Assembly: GCF_009909195.1 (NCBI RefSeq)
Contig: NZ_JAAAMU010000002.1
Location: forward strand, 372,001 to 436,000
Origin: Paenibacillus sacheonensis
Lineage (GTDB): Bacteria > Bacillota > Bacilli > Paenibacillales > Paenibacillaceae
Reading direction: 5' to 3'
Length of the DNA stretch: 64,000 bases
In this document: in pieces, positions 25,736 through 33,932 of the stretch
Position numbering within the stretch: position 1 is the first letter of the stretch
Layout of the letters: each line of letters begins with the position of its first letter
Notes under the pieces: generated by a model
The model's database searches: none
What the model was told of the DNA's origin: nothing
Seen by the model: the letters and a program-made list of their open reading frames with translations, nothing else
Program-made: the position numbers and the translations under genes

Positions 25736-26986
25736 TTGGACCCGATTCGGACGACGAAAATCGCGCTCAAGCGGCTGTTATTGGATCGGCAGCGACTGCT
25801 CGAGCCGCCGATAGAGACTGATTCGCAGGTTGAAGGCAAGGCTCCCGGGGATGGGATGCGGCAATGCGTGCTGGATGTGATCCGGCAGCTGGAGGCCGTG
25901 CAGATCGATCCCGTTGCCGCCGTGCGCGCGAACCAACACCTGGCGCTTGCGGCGCGAATTGCCGGCTACGAGCCCGAGGCGCTGAACGCGCTGCTGAGGG
26001 ACCATGAAGTATTTGAATATATCGCCAACGCAGCATGCATCCTACCTATGGAAGACTATCCGATCTTCGAGCCGATTCGGCAGCGGATGCGGCAGCAAAC
26101 GCAGGCCTCGATCGAATCACTTCAGCCTGTCATCGGCCAAGTGCTGGAACGGCTGGATCGCGAAGGACCTTTGCCGGCCAAATCATTCGATTCCGAGCAG
26201 CGCGTGCACGGGTATTGGGATGACGCCAACGCGACGGCGAAGACGAAAGCAAGCTCGCTCGCGCTCCATCTGCTGACGGACGCAGCGGAGATTCGCATCG
26301 TGGGCAGGGAAGGGAATCAGCGGCTGTTCCACACGGCGCTCCGCAGCGTTCCTGCCGAGCTGCTGCGAGCGTCGGAACGAATCGACCCTGCCGAGGCGCT
26401 GGACGCCATGCTCCGGAAGTATTTCCGGGCGTTCGGGGTATTCGAACCGAGCGATCCCCGCTTCGGCTGGCAGCGTCTGTCCGCGCAGGAACGGCGCCAT
26501 GCGGCGGCCCGGCACGTGGAAGCGGGAACGATCGTCCCGGTCGCCGTCGAAGGATTGAAACAACCCTATTACATACTGGCATCGGATCGTGAACGGCTGT
26601 CCATGCATGAGACGGAAGCGGCATTGTCGGAAGATAGGCCGATCCGATTCCTGCCGCCGCTCGACAATCTCTTGTGGAGCCGCAAACGGCTGGAGGAGCT
26701 GTTCGATTTCACGTACCGCTGGGAAATCTATACGCCTGCGGTCAAGCGTACGTACGGCTACTATGCAATGCCGATTCTGGACGGCGACCGGCTTATCGGC
26801 CGCATGGATCCGCGATTGGATACGAAGAAACGCCACTTATCGGTGCAGCTGCTTCAGCTCGAGGCCGGAACGGCGTATAACGATCGCCTCCGGACCCGGA
26901 TGGAGCTTGCGCTGGACGCATTCGCCCGCACGCATGGGGCAGAGACCGTATCGGTCGAACGTTATGCGATCGAAGATACGGATTAA
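25736..26986 (+). CDS. YcaQ/AlkX-like winged-helix DNA glycosylase family protein
   Basis: 416 residues, TTG start with GGAGGTG 5 bases upstream. The family-wide catalytic QxD motif is present in LEAVQIDPVAAV (Q-I-D), followed by RANQH. Other family landmarks: YIANAACILPMEDYP, RRLSAQERRHAAA-like central helix, and the C-terminal IRFLPPLDNLLWSRKR and GRMDPRLDTKK. Relatives in the HTH_42 superfamily excise bulky or crosslinked alkylated bases. QxD rather than QxQ is the AlkX (YcaQ) type associated with interstrand-crosslink unhooking. Probably a DNA repair enzyme, by family. It lies 62 bp upstream of deoD. Confidence 0.8.
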   Translation: MDPIRTTKIALKRLLLDRQRLLEPPIETDSQVEGKAPGDGMRQCVLDVIRQLEAVQIDPVAAVRANQHLALAARIAGYEPEALNALLRDHEVFEYIANAACILPMEDYPIFEPIRQRMRQQTQASIESLQPVIGQVLERLDREGPLPAKSFDSEQRVHGYWDDANATAKTKASSLALHLLTDAAEIRIVGREGNQRLFHTALRSVPAELLRASERIDPAEALDAMLRKYFRAFGVFEPSDPRFGWQRLSAQERRHAAARHVEAGTIVPVAVEGLKQPYYILASDRERLSMHETEAALSEDRPIRFLPPLDNLLWSRKRLEELFDFTYRWEIYTPAVKRTYGYYAMPILDGDRLIGRMDPRLDTKKRHLSVQLLQLEAGTAYNDRLRTRMELALDAFARTHGAETVSVERYAIEDTD

Positions 26987-27048
26987 GAGCAGATGAACAA
27001 TGGAGGTGAATGCCGCTCGCGGTGCCGGCAGCGCCGCGGCGGTTCATA

Positions 27049-27762
27049 ATGAGCATTCATATTAATGCCAAACAAGGCGATATCGCCGAAACGATCCTTT
27101 TGCCCGGCGATCCTTTGCGCGCGCAGTACATCGCGGAGAATTTCCTCGAGGATGCGAGCTGCTACAACCAAGTCAGGGGCATGCTCGGCTTTACGGGCAT
27201 GTACAAGGGACGGCGTATTTCCGTGCAAGGCACGGGGATGGGCGTTCCTTCGATCTCTATCTACGTGACGGAACTAATTCGCGAGTACGGCGTCAAGCAA
27301 TTGATCCGCGTCGGCACGTGCGGCGGCATTCAGCAGGACGTCAAAGTCCGCGACGTGGTTCTCGCCATGGCGGCCACGACGGATTCGAACGCCAACCGGC
27401 TGCTGTTCCCGGATTTCAATTATGCACCGCACGCGGACTTCGAACTGCTGCAGCGGGCGTATCGAGCAAGCCAGGAACGGAAGCTGAGCGTGAAAGTCGG
27501 CAACATCCTGACGGCGGACACGTTCTACCGCGAAAGCATGGAGCCGGTGAAGAAGCTGGCCGAGTACGGCGTGCTTGCGGTGGAGATGGAAAGCTCCGCG
27601 CTCTATACGATCGCCGCGCGCCATCAAGCCAAAGCGCTGTCCGTTCTTACGGTAAGCGATCACCTGTTCAGCGGAGAGACGGACACGACGGCCGAGGAGC
27701 GCCAGACGACCTTTAACGATATGATCGTCGTTGCGCTCGAAGCGGCGATCCAATCCTCCTAA
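27049..27762 (+). CDS. deoD: Purine-nucleoside phosphorylase, DeoD type
   Basis: 237 residues of the hexameric PNP family. Phosphate and nucleoside residues: [34 protein letters not shown] (ribose-contacting MES) and catalytic Asp in VSDHLFSGE. Phosphorolyses purine nucleosides to base plus ribose-1-phosphate. The start was placed at [11 protein letters not shown] by family alignment. The better ribosome site (GGAGGTG, 27002-27008) sits by an ATG at 27010 that would add 13 residues, so the true start is uncertain. The liberated adenine connects it to the adenine deaminase 600 bp downstream. Confidence 0.93.
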   Translation: MSIHINAKQGDIAETILLPGDPLRAQYIAENFLEDASCYNQVRGMLGFTGMYKGRRISVQGTGMGVPSISIYVTELIREYGVKQLIRVGTCGGIQQDVKVRDVVLAMAATTDSNANRLLFPDFNYAPHADFELLQRAYRASQERKLSVKVGNILTADTFYRESMEPVKKLAEYGVLAVEMESSALYTIAARHQAKALSVLTVSDHLFSGETDTTAEERQTTFNDMIVVALEAAIQSS

Positions 27763-27830
27763 TCCAAACAGGCGAAGGCATGGACGCTGGTAGTTCATGG
27801 CTGCGGCTGCATACCGAATCAAATAACTTC

Positions 27831-27869
27831 AAGACCTTGACGACATTCTTTCTTCAAGGTCTTTTTTTT
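27831..27869 (+). terminator. Rho-independent terminator after deoD
   Basis: AAGACCTTGA / TCAAGGTCTT followed by eight T. Confidence 0.9.
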
Positions 27870-27956
27870 GCGCCGCGAAAATAAATATAGGATGAGCATA
27901 CAAATAAAGGGAATTGGTGGACACTGTCGAATGTACAGGCAAAAGGGGGTGATGGC

Positions 27957-28157
27957 ATGGAGGAGATCAACCGCGATTTCCCGACGTATTACGACGGTTA
28001 TGTCGGCAATGGCGAATCCTTGCGCGAGATCGCCAAGCGGCTCGCTGCCGCGAACGGCGGCCTTACCAAGCCGATACCGGCTCCGATTCGCGCAAAGAGC
28101 AGCGGAACCGAAGCAGTCGTGAAGCACCCGATTTATTATGACGGATCCATGGGCTAG
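27957..28157 (+). CDS. Small protein of unknown function
   Basis: 66 residues; ATG preceded by AAGGGGGTGAT. Not recognised. The motif YYDG occurs at both ends (TYYDGYVGNGES near residue 11 and IYYDGSMG at the end). The centre contains SLREIAKRLAAANGG, which could form one amphipathic helix or half a helix-turn-helix, followed by a Pro-rich hinge (TKPIPAPI). No membrane segment or Cys. It lies between the deoD terminator and the promoter of the adenine riboswitch, and is probably transcribed alone. Confidence 0.6.
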   Translation: MEEINRDFPTYYDGYVGNGESLREIAKRLAAANGGLTKPIPAPIRAKSSGTEAVVKHPIYYDGSMG

Positions 28158-28159
28158 TT

Positions 28160-28188
28160 TTGACACGCATGCCATCGCATATTATGAT
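28160..28188 (+). promoter_or_regulatory. Sigma-A promoter of ade
   Basis: TTGACA, 17-bp spacer, TATGAT. Predicted transcript start about 28195, just upstream of the aptamer. Confidence 0.85.
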
Positions 28189-28206
28189 GATAGAGATTCA
28201 CGCCTA

Positions 28207-28313
28207 ACCTATACGTATAACCTCAATAATATGGTTTGAGGGTCTCTACCAGGAACCGTAAAATCCTGATTACAAAAAAAGGCTGCTGCTCTTTTTTGTG
28301 ATCGGGATTTTTT
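28207..28313 (+). promoter_or_regulatory. Adenine-class purine riboswitch with terminator, upstream of ade
   Basis: The aptamer core matches the purine riboswitch consensus: J1/2 ATAACC, P2 CCTCAA...TTGAGG, J2/3 with TCTCTACC, P3 CAGGA...TCCTG with loop ACCGTAAAA, J3/1 ATT. The specificity base (position 74 equivalent, 28270) is T, which selects adenine over guanine. A terminator (28261-28313; left arm begins AAATCCTGATTAC, right arm GTGATCGGGATTT then T run) reuses the 3-prime strands of P3 and P1. Adenine binding should therefore stop terminator formation and switch ade on. P1 is poor: GT/AC inner pairs, then mismatches. Confidence 0.93.
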
Positions 28314-28367
28314 GCGTCCGCTTTACTTGGAAAAATTACGCATACTAAGCTAGGAAAGGTGAGTGCG

Positions 28368-30107
28368 ATGACGGATATCGAAACAGCGTTAAGAAGAAGG
28401 ATTATGGTCGCCGGGAAGCAAATACCGGCCGATCTCGTCGTAAAAGGAGCGAAGATCGTCAACGTATTTACCGGCGCGCTGATGGATGGCGACGTTGCGA
28501 TCGCGGACGGCGTTATTGCGGGCATCGGCTCCTACGAAGGCATCGAAACGATCGATGCGGAAAGCCGATATATCGTGCCCGGCTTTATGGACGGGCATGT
28601 CCATATCGAAAGCAGCATGCTGGCTCCCCGCGAGTTCGCCAAAGTGCTGCTTCGGCACGGGGTCACGACGGTCGTCACGGATCCGCATGAAATCGTCAAT
28701 GTCGCGGGAACGGACGGCTTGGATTATATGCTGAGCAGTGCCGAGGGACTGCCGCTCGATATCTTCGTCATGCTGCCTTCCTGCGTGCCGGTCACGCCGT
28801 TCGAAAGCAACGGAGCCGTGCTGGAGGCGGAGCGGATGGCGCCTTATTACGCGCATCCGCAGGTGCTGGGTCTCGCCGAGGTCATGAATTATCCGGCAGT
28901 GGCGAGCGCGGAGGCATCGATGCTCGGCAAGCTCGCCGGCGCGCAGGCGAAGCGCATCGACGGTCACGCGGCGGGGATAGACCGGGAGAGACTGAACGTC
29001 TATCCGGCAGCCGGCATCGTTACCGATCATGAGAGCGTCAGCGCCGATGAAGCCCGGAACCGGCTTGATCTCGGCATGTACCTCATGATCCGGGAAGGAA
29101 CGGTCGCCAAGAACCTGGAGGCGCTGCTGCCGGTCGTGACGGAGCGCAATGCCAGACGATGCCTGTTCGTTACCGATGACAAGCTGCTCGGCGATCTGAT
29201 CGACGAAGGCAGCATCGATCATGTCGTGAGGCTTGCGATTCGCCAAGGGCTGGATCCGATAACGGCGATTCAGATGGCGACGATCAACACGGCGGAATGC
29301 TTCGAGCTGCGCGGCAGGGGAGCGATCGCGCCAGGCTATCGAGCTGATTTTCTCCTGCTTGACGATCTGGAGCGCGTCGGCATCCACGCCGTATACGTTC
29401 AGGGGGAATGCGTCGTCCGGCAGGGCATGATTCAGGAGAAAGCCTTTCCGGAAGAGCCGGCAAGGAAGCATCTTGCCGATACGCTGCCTATGCTCAACGT
29501 CAAGCCCGTGCAGCCGGGCGACCTTGCGCTGCCGCTGACTTCTGATAGTTGCAACGTGATTGAAATCATTCCGAATCAGATCGTCACGCGGCATCTCAAG
29601 GAATCGGTGGGTAGGCATAACGGCGTATTCCGGCCTTCGATTGCGAAGGACCAGCTGAAGCTGGCCGTCGTCGAGCGGCATCGGGGCACGGGCAATATCG
29701 GGCTTGGAATCGTGAAGGGACTCGGACTCCGCAAAGGAGCGATTGCATCTACCGTCTCCCATGATTCCCATAATATCGTGATCGCGGGGACTTCCGACGA
29801 AGATATGCTGGCCGCGCTCGAGCATCTCGTCGAGATCCAAGGCGGGCTCGTCGTCGTCAAAGGCGGGAAAGTAGCCGCATCCTTGCCGCTGCCCGTTGCC
29901 GGTCTTATGTCCGAACGGGAATACGGGGAGGTATACGCGAATTGCCGCCGGCTCAATGAAGCCCTGGCGGAGATTGGCGCACCGAAGGACTTCGATCCTT
30001 TCTTGACGTTGTCCTTCCTGACGCTGCCCGTCATCCCGGCTTTGAAGCTGACGGATCTTGGGCTGTTCGACTTCGAGGCTTTCCGCTTGGTTCCTGTGGA
30101 GGCATAA
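28368..30107 (+). CDS. ade: Adenine deaminase
   Basis: 579 residues; ATG 28368 with AGGAAAGG upstream (the GTG at 28359 overlaps it). Amidohydrolase fold with HxH in DGHVHIESSML, VVTDPHEIVNVAG, GHAAG and ITDHE-like VTDHESVS ligands. The C-terminal Ade-specific domain contains HDSHNIVIAGTSDEDM. It deaminates adenine to hypoxanthine. The adenine riboswitch immediately upstream is an on-switch, so excess adenine induces its own removal. Together with deoD upstream it forms a purine salvage section separate from the puc operon. Confidence 0.95.
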   Translation: MTDIETALRRRIMVAGKQIPADLVVKGAKIVNVFTGALMDGDVAIADGVIAGIGSYEGIETIDAESRYIVPGFMDGHVHIESSMLAPREFAKVLLRHGVTTVVTDPHEIVNVAGTDGLDYMLSSAEGLPLDIFVMLPSCVPVTPFESNGAVLEAERMAPYYAHPQVLGLAEVMNYPAVASAEASMLGKLAGAQAKRIDGHAAGIDRERLNVYPAAGIVTDHESVSADEARNRLDLGMYLMIREGTVAKNLEALLPVVTERNARRCLFVTDDKLLGDLIDEGSIDHVVRLAIRQGLDPITAIQMATINTAECFELRGRGAIAPGYRADFLLLDDLERVGIHAVYVQGECVVRQGMIQEKAFPEEPARKHLADTLPMLNVKPVQPGDLALPLTSDSCNVIEIIPNQIVTRHLKESVGRHNGVFRPSIAKDQLKLAVVERHRGTGNIGLGIVKGLGLRKGAIASTVSHDSHNIVIAGTSDEDMLAALEHLVEIQGGLVVVKGGKVAASLPLPVAGLMSEREYGEVYANCRRLNEALAEIGAPKDFDPFLTLSFLTLPVIPALKLTDLGLFDFEAFRLVPVEA

Positions 30108-30206
30108 GCGGGAAGCCATTACGTGCATTGCCGGGCATAGCGGAATGTGAAAATACAGGAATTTCACTGCAAAAGGCAGAAAATGCTAGAAATTCGTCGG
30201 CATCTA

Positions 30207-30235
30207 TTGCGCCGCGGACAAGCGCATGGTATGAT
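30207..30235 (+). promoter_or_regulatory. Probable promoter of the tRNA-Asp gene
   Basis: TTGCGC, 17-bp spacer, TATGAT, 20 bp before the mature tRNA. Confidence 0.65.
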
Positions 30236-30254
30236 GTTGCTTGTCTTGTAACGC

Positions 30255-30331
30255 GGAGCCGTGGTGTAGTGGCCCAACATGCCTGCCTGTCACGCAGGAG
30301 ACCGCGGGTTCGAATCCCGTCGGCTCCGCCA
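30255..30331 (+). tRNA. tRNA-Asp (anticodon GTC)
   Basis: Full cloverleaf: 7-bp acceptor GGAGCCG/CGGCTCC, anticodon stem CCTGC/GCAGG around loop CTGTCAC (anticodon GTC, 30289-30291), T-arm CGGGTTCGAATCCCG, discriminator G and encoded CCA. GTC-anticodon tRNA-Asp carries queuosine at the wobble G in bacteria that make Q. The next gene encodes the enzyme that glutamylates that queuosine. Confidence 0.97.
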
Positions 30332-30351
30332 TTTAACCTTTATACTTGGAT

Positions 30352-30381
30352 TGAGCAGGAGCTGGCCTCCTGCTCATTTTT
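30352..30381 (+). terminator. Rho-independent terminator between tRNA-Asp and gluQ
   Basis: TGAGCAGGAG, 5-nt loop, CTCCTGCTCA, then TTTTT. It ends tRNA transcription; gluQ begins 23 bp later with its ribosome site, so gluQ probably depends on read-through. Confidence 0.85.
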
Positions 30382-30403
30382 GCATCCTAGGGAGGTCCTG
30401 TCT

Positions 30404-31360
30404 ATGAGAGGACGATTCGCCCCGACGCCGTCAGGGCCGATGCATATCGGGAACGCGAGTACGGCGCTGCTCGCTTGGTTGCAGACGCGCAGCGCCGATG
30501 GGGAATTTTTGATCCGGATCGAGGATGTCGATGCGACGCGTTCCAAGGCCGAGCTGGCCGAGCAGGCGCTTACGGACTTGCGATGGCTCGGTCTGGATTG
30601 GGATGAAGGTCCGGATATCGGCGGATCGCGCGGTCCCTATACCCAAAGCGAGCGAACAGCCGCATACGAGGAAGCGCTAACCGCGTTGGATCGGGCCGGC
30701 CGATTGTACAGCTGCTTCTGCAGCAGAGCCGAGCTGGCATCCGTCGCGAGCGCGCCGCACGGACTCGGCAGCGAAGGGCCAAGTTATCCCGGCACCTGCT
30801 CCTCGCTCACGCCGATGCAGCGAGAAGCGAAGCGGCTTCGCAAGCAGCCTTCGCTTCGTTTTATGCTCGGTTCGCAGCCTGTCGAGTTTCTGGATGCCGT
30901 CGCCGGACCGCAAGCTTTCCCGACCGGCGCGGGAGGCGATTTTATCGTGAAGCGGGCCGACGGCATGTTCAGTTACCAGTTGGCGGTCGTCGTCGACGAT
31001 GCTATGATGGGGGTCACCGACGTGCTGCGCGGCGCCGATCTGCTCGATTCGACCCCGCGCCAGCTTCAGCTGTACGAAGCGCTGGGTCTGCGTCCGCCGC
31101 GGTTTGCCCATGTGCCGCTCATGTTCGGCTCCGACGGCAAGCGATTAGCCAAGCGCCACGGAGGATTATCGCTGGCTGCCTTGCGCTCCGCAGGCATCGC
31201 GCCCGAGGAAGTAGTCGGCTGGCTGGCCGCCGTCAGCGGGCTGACGCCGACGGCAGAGCCGGTCAGAGCAAGCGAGCTGATTCGCCACTTTCGGATCGAG
31301 CAGGTGACGACGGAAAGCATTACGGTTACCGACGGAATGCTGGGGCAGTTAATCGGTTAA
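30404..31360 (+). CDS. gluQ: Glutamyl-Q tRNA(Asp) synthetase
   Basis: 318 residues; ATG 30404 with GGGAGGTCC upstream (the open frame extends back through the tRNA and is meaningless there). GluRS-like catalytic core without an anticodon-binding domain: FAPTPSGPMHIGNAS (HIGH), IEDVDATRS, and KRLAKRHG (KMSKS equivalent). The zinc-site Cys are in YSCFCSR and YPGTCSS. It activates glutamate and attaches it to the queuosine base of tRNA-Asp rather than to the 3-prime end. Gene order tRNA-Asp then gluQ places substrate and enzyme in one locus. Confidence 0.95.
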   Translation: MRGRFAPTPSGPMHIGNASTALLAWLQTRSADGEFLIRIEDVDATRSKAELAEQALTDLRWLGLDWDEGPDIGGSRGPYTQSERTAAYEEALTALDRAGRLYSCFCSRAELASVASAPHGLGSEGPSYPGTCSSLTPMQREAKRLRKQPSLRFMLGSQPVEFLDAVAGPQAFPTGAGGDFIVKRADGMFSYQLAVVVDDAMMGVTDVLRGADLLDSTPRQLQLYEALGLRPPRFAHVPLMFGSDGKRLAKRHGGLSLAALRSAGIAPEEVVGWLAAVSGLTPTAEPVRASELIRHFRIEQVTTESITVTDGMLGQLIG

Positions 31361-31448
31361 TGCCGCGCCTTGAACGGACAACCAGACGAAGGATCGCATG
31401 GGCGAGAGCGCATGCGCCTAACTAACGATGATGAGGAGCTGTCTATAG

Positions 31449-31928
31449 ATGTTTCATTCCGAAAACTACCAAGGCTCGCGCGAGCAAAATTACGAGCTTG
31501 TCATCAGCCAGTTGAAAGCGCTGCTGGACGGCGAGACGGATCGGATCGCCAACCTGGCGAACGCTTCCGCCTTGCTGAACCAATTCATGTCGCGCATTAA
31601 TTGGGTCGGCTTCTATCTCTATCAAGGCGGAGAACTCGTGCTTGGACCGTTCCAAGGGATGCCGGCCTGCGTGCGAATCCCGTTGTCGCGCGGCGTATGC
31701 GGGAAGGCAGCCGCGGATCGGAAGACGGTTCTCGTTCCGAACGTTCACGAGTTCCCGGGGCATATTGCCTGCGATGCCGCCTCGCAGTCGGAAATCGTCA
31801 TTCCGCTCGTCAAGGACGGCGAATTGCTCGGCGTGCTCGATATCGACAGCCCCGAGCTGGAACGCTTCGATGAGATCGATCAGCGATACTTGGAGCGTTT
31901 CGCGCTGCAGCTCGTCGCTGCACTGTAA
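31449..31928 (+). CDS. Free methionine-(R)-sulfoxide reductase (GAF domain)
   Basis: 159-residue GAF-domain protein of the fRMsr (YebR/MsrC, YtsP) family. The three catalytic-site Cys are present in ACVRIPL, RGVCGKA and GHIACDAAS, along with SEIVIPLV and GVLDIDSPEL. It reduces free, not protein-bound, L-methionine-R-sulfoxide. This is relevant because the MsrB half of the window's msrA fusion looks inactive. GAGGAG lies 9 bases before the ATG. It is 88 bp after gluQ and probably in the same unit. Confidence 0.93.
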   Translation: MFHSENYQGSREQNYELVISQLKALLDGETDRIANLANASALLNQFMSRINWVGFYLYQGGELVLGPFQGMPACVRIPLSRGVCGKAAADRKTVLVPNVHEFPGHIACDAASQSEIVIPLVKDGELLGVLDIDSPELERFDEIDQRYLERFALQLVAAL

Positions 31929-32028
31929 TTTCGAGATCGGCGAAGATAGCTGGGCTCTCTACCAGCAAGATATAGATATCTGCTAGAACGATTTTTGCTA
32001 GAATGATATCTGCAAAAACGAAGTCGAA

Positions 32029-32081
32029 GCAAATAGAACCTTCCGTTCCACGTCCACGTAGGTGCGGAAGGTTCTATTTGC
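32029..32081. terminator. Bidirectional terminator
   Basis: 17-bp perfect stem GCAAATAGAACCTTCCG / CGGAAGGTTCTATTTGC. Lies between the fRMsr gene and the convergent AraC gene. Confidence 0.8.
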
Positions 32082-32099
32082 TGCGTGCGGTTCTCTGCG

Positions 32100-32963
32100 T
32101 CACCGCTGGGCCAAGCTCTGCCGATAAGCGCGCGGGGCCATCCCGTATCGCTGTTTGAACAGCTTGGAGAAATGAAATTCGTCATAGAATTGAAGCGCCG
32201 ACGCGATTTCCTTCAACGCGGCATTCGTCGTTTCGAGTGCCGCCTTGGCGGAGGACAGCTTGAGCTCCTGCATGTAGCGGCTCGGAGACATGCCCGTTCT
32301 GGCGCGGAAGCGGGCGAAGAAGACGGTGCGCGACAGTCCGCTCCGGCGGACGAAATCATCGATCGGAACCGGCTGGCCGATATGCTTATGCATTTGAAAT
32401 AAGATATCGTCCAATTCGGGATGCCGATTCTGCCCGTTGGCGGACCGTTCCCGCGCGAGAAGCAGCAGCAGTTCTTGCGCGGCCAGCTGCGCCGTGTACG
32501 CATAGCCGATCGGTTGAAGGATTAAGCTGTCGATCAGCCGTTCGCATAGACGGATCGCTTCCGTCATGTTGGCGGTGAACGCCGGCTGGCCGACGGCCAA
32601 GTCAAGCTCCGATGCCATATCCATCGGATCGAAGTGGAAGAAATAAAACTTCCAATCTCCCTCCGCGCATCGATACGAACAAGGCAGGCGGCGCGGAACG
32701 ATAATATACGTCCCGGCATCGAGGTCATGCGTGCCGCCGGAGCTCGAGAACTGCCCTTTCCCCTCGTACGTGACGAAGATGCCCGGATACTCAAACCCCA
32801 TAGAATTAGACACCTGATAGGCTTCATTCGCGACAACTTTCCAGATCGACCTGAAACGAAACGCGGCATTCGAGAAGTTCGGGTCCTGCTCATACGGAAT
32901 ATTCATGATCGCCAATTCGATATCCGCCTCCACCGTTTCGTATCTATTGGTACGATTATACAT
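32100..32963 (-). CDS. AraC-family transcriptional regulator
   Basis: 287 residues from ATG 32963 (an upstream ATG at 32984 is possible; neither has a strong ribosome site). The N-terminal cupin-like sensor half (about 40-130: YEGKGQFSSSGGTHDLDAGTYIIVP) resembles AraC arabinose-binding domains. The C-terminal double helix-turn-helix (about 190-285) has SGLSRTVFFARFRARTGMSP and ALQFYDEFHFSKLFKQRYG. The dioxygenase gene is divergent, with starts 93 bp apart, so it is the likely target. The ligand may be a sugar or small organic. Confidence 0.88.
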   Translation of the reverse strand: MYNRTNRYETVEADIELAIMNIPYEQDPNFSNAAFRFRSIWKVVANEAYQVSNSMGFEYPGIFVTYEGKGQFSSSGGTHDLDAGTYIIVPRRLPCSYRCAEGDWKFYFFHFDPMDMASELDLAVGQPAFTANMTEAIRLCERLIDSLILQPIGYAYTAQLAAQELLLLLARERSANGQNRHPELDDILFQMHKHIGQPVPIDDFVRRSGLSRTVFFARFRARTGMSPSRYMQELKLSSAKAALETTNAALKEIASALQFYDEFHFSKLFKQRYGMAPRAYRQSLAQR

Positions 32964-33055
32964 GTTTTCATAACGTCGTTCCATGGAAGGGATGCGCTTT
33001 CAGGCATACAATAATAGCATAATCGACGAGAGACTAGGCGAAGGAGTGAACGTGG

Positions 33056-33895
33056 ATGTTGTTGAAAGTAGGCAGCCGCGAGCTGGAGCTGGGCGGACCG
33101 CATTTGACGGAACTCAGGGATTCGAACGATTTGCTGCACGACACGGAAGCGCTGAGAACGAGAATTCAAGAGGACGGCTATTTGCTGCTCCGCGGCTTCC
33201 ACGATCGGGAGCAGGTGCTGAAGGCGAGGCGCGCCGTTCTCGAGAAGATGAATAAACTGGGCAAGCTGGATCGGGACACGATTCTGGAAGAGGGCATCAT
33301 GGCGGATGGCAGCAAATCGTTGTTTCTGGGCGGCACCAACGAGGACTTGCCCGAGCTGCTGAACGTGTTGAACGGGGATCATATCATGGGCTTCTTCGAT
33401 CGGCTGTTCGGCGAGCAATCGCTGACGTACCAATATAAATGGCTGCGCGCCGTAGGCAAGGGGGACTACACGGGCGCCCACTACGACATCGTCTACATGG
33501 GCCGCGGCACGCATAATCTCTATACGGCGTGGTCTCCGATCGACGATGTCGATTATGCGAAGGGCGGTCTTGCCATCTGCCTCGATTCGCACCGTTTCGA
33601 AGAGCTGAAGCAGTCCTACGGATCCAAGGATTCGGATCGGGACGGCATCGGCCATTATACGGATGATCCGCTGGTCATTACGAATAAATACGGCGGACGG
33701 TGGGCGACCACGGAATTCCAAGCCGGCGACGTGCTTATCTTCGGGATGTTCCTCATGCATTGCTCGCTGGAGAACACGACGAACCAGTATCGCATCAGCG
33801 TGGACACGAGGTACCAATCCTCGCTCGAGAAGATCGACGAACGTTGGAGCGGCAAGAAGCCGCGCGGTCATTTCAAAGACGCCGCAGCTCAATAG
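33056..33895 (+). CDS. Phytanoyl-CoA dioxygenase (PhyH) family protein
   Basis: 279 residues. Fe(II)/2-oxoglutarate oxygenase fold. Iron ligands HxD in GAHYDIVYMG and the distal His in MFLMHCSLEN; the 2-oxoglutarate-binding Arg is in YRISVDTRYQ. It opens with EDGYLLLRGFHDR, usual for the family. These enzymes hydroxylate small substrates; which one is not evident. GAAGGAG lies about 9 bases before the ATG. Divergent to the AraC regulator, which probably controls it. Confidence 0.85.
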   Translation: MLLKVGSRELELGGPHLTELRDSNDLLHDTEALRTRIQEDGYLLLRGFHDREQVLKARRAVLEKMNKLGKLDRDTILEEGIMADGSKSLFLGGTNEDLPELLNVLNGDHIMGFFDRLFGEQSLTYQYKWLRAVGKGDYTGAHYDIVYMGRGTHNLYTAWSPIDDVDYAKGGLAICLDSHRFEELKQSYGSKDSDRDGIGHYTDDPLVITNKYGGRWATTEFQAGDVLIFGMFLMHCSLENTTNQYRISVDTRYQSSLEKIDERWSGKKPRGHFKDAAAQ

Positions 33896-33932
33896 GGACA
33901 ATAAGGATCAGCCTGAATAGGGGATGGAGACT

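Noticed and set aside
30128-30403. N-terminal extension of gluQ through the tRNA gene
   Set aside because: The frame stays open by chance across tRNA-Asp and its terminator; the ribosome site and family alignment place the start at 30404.
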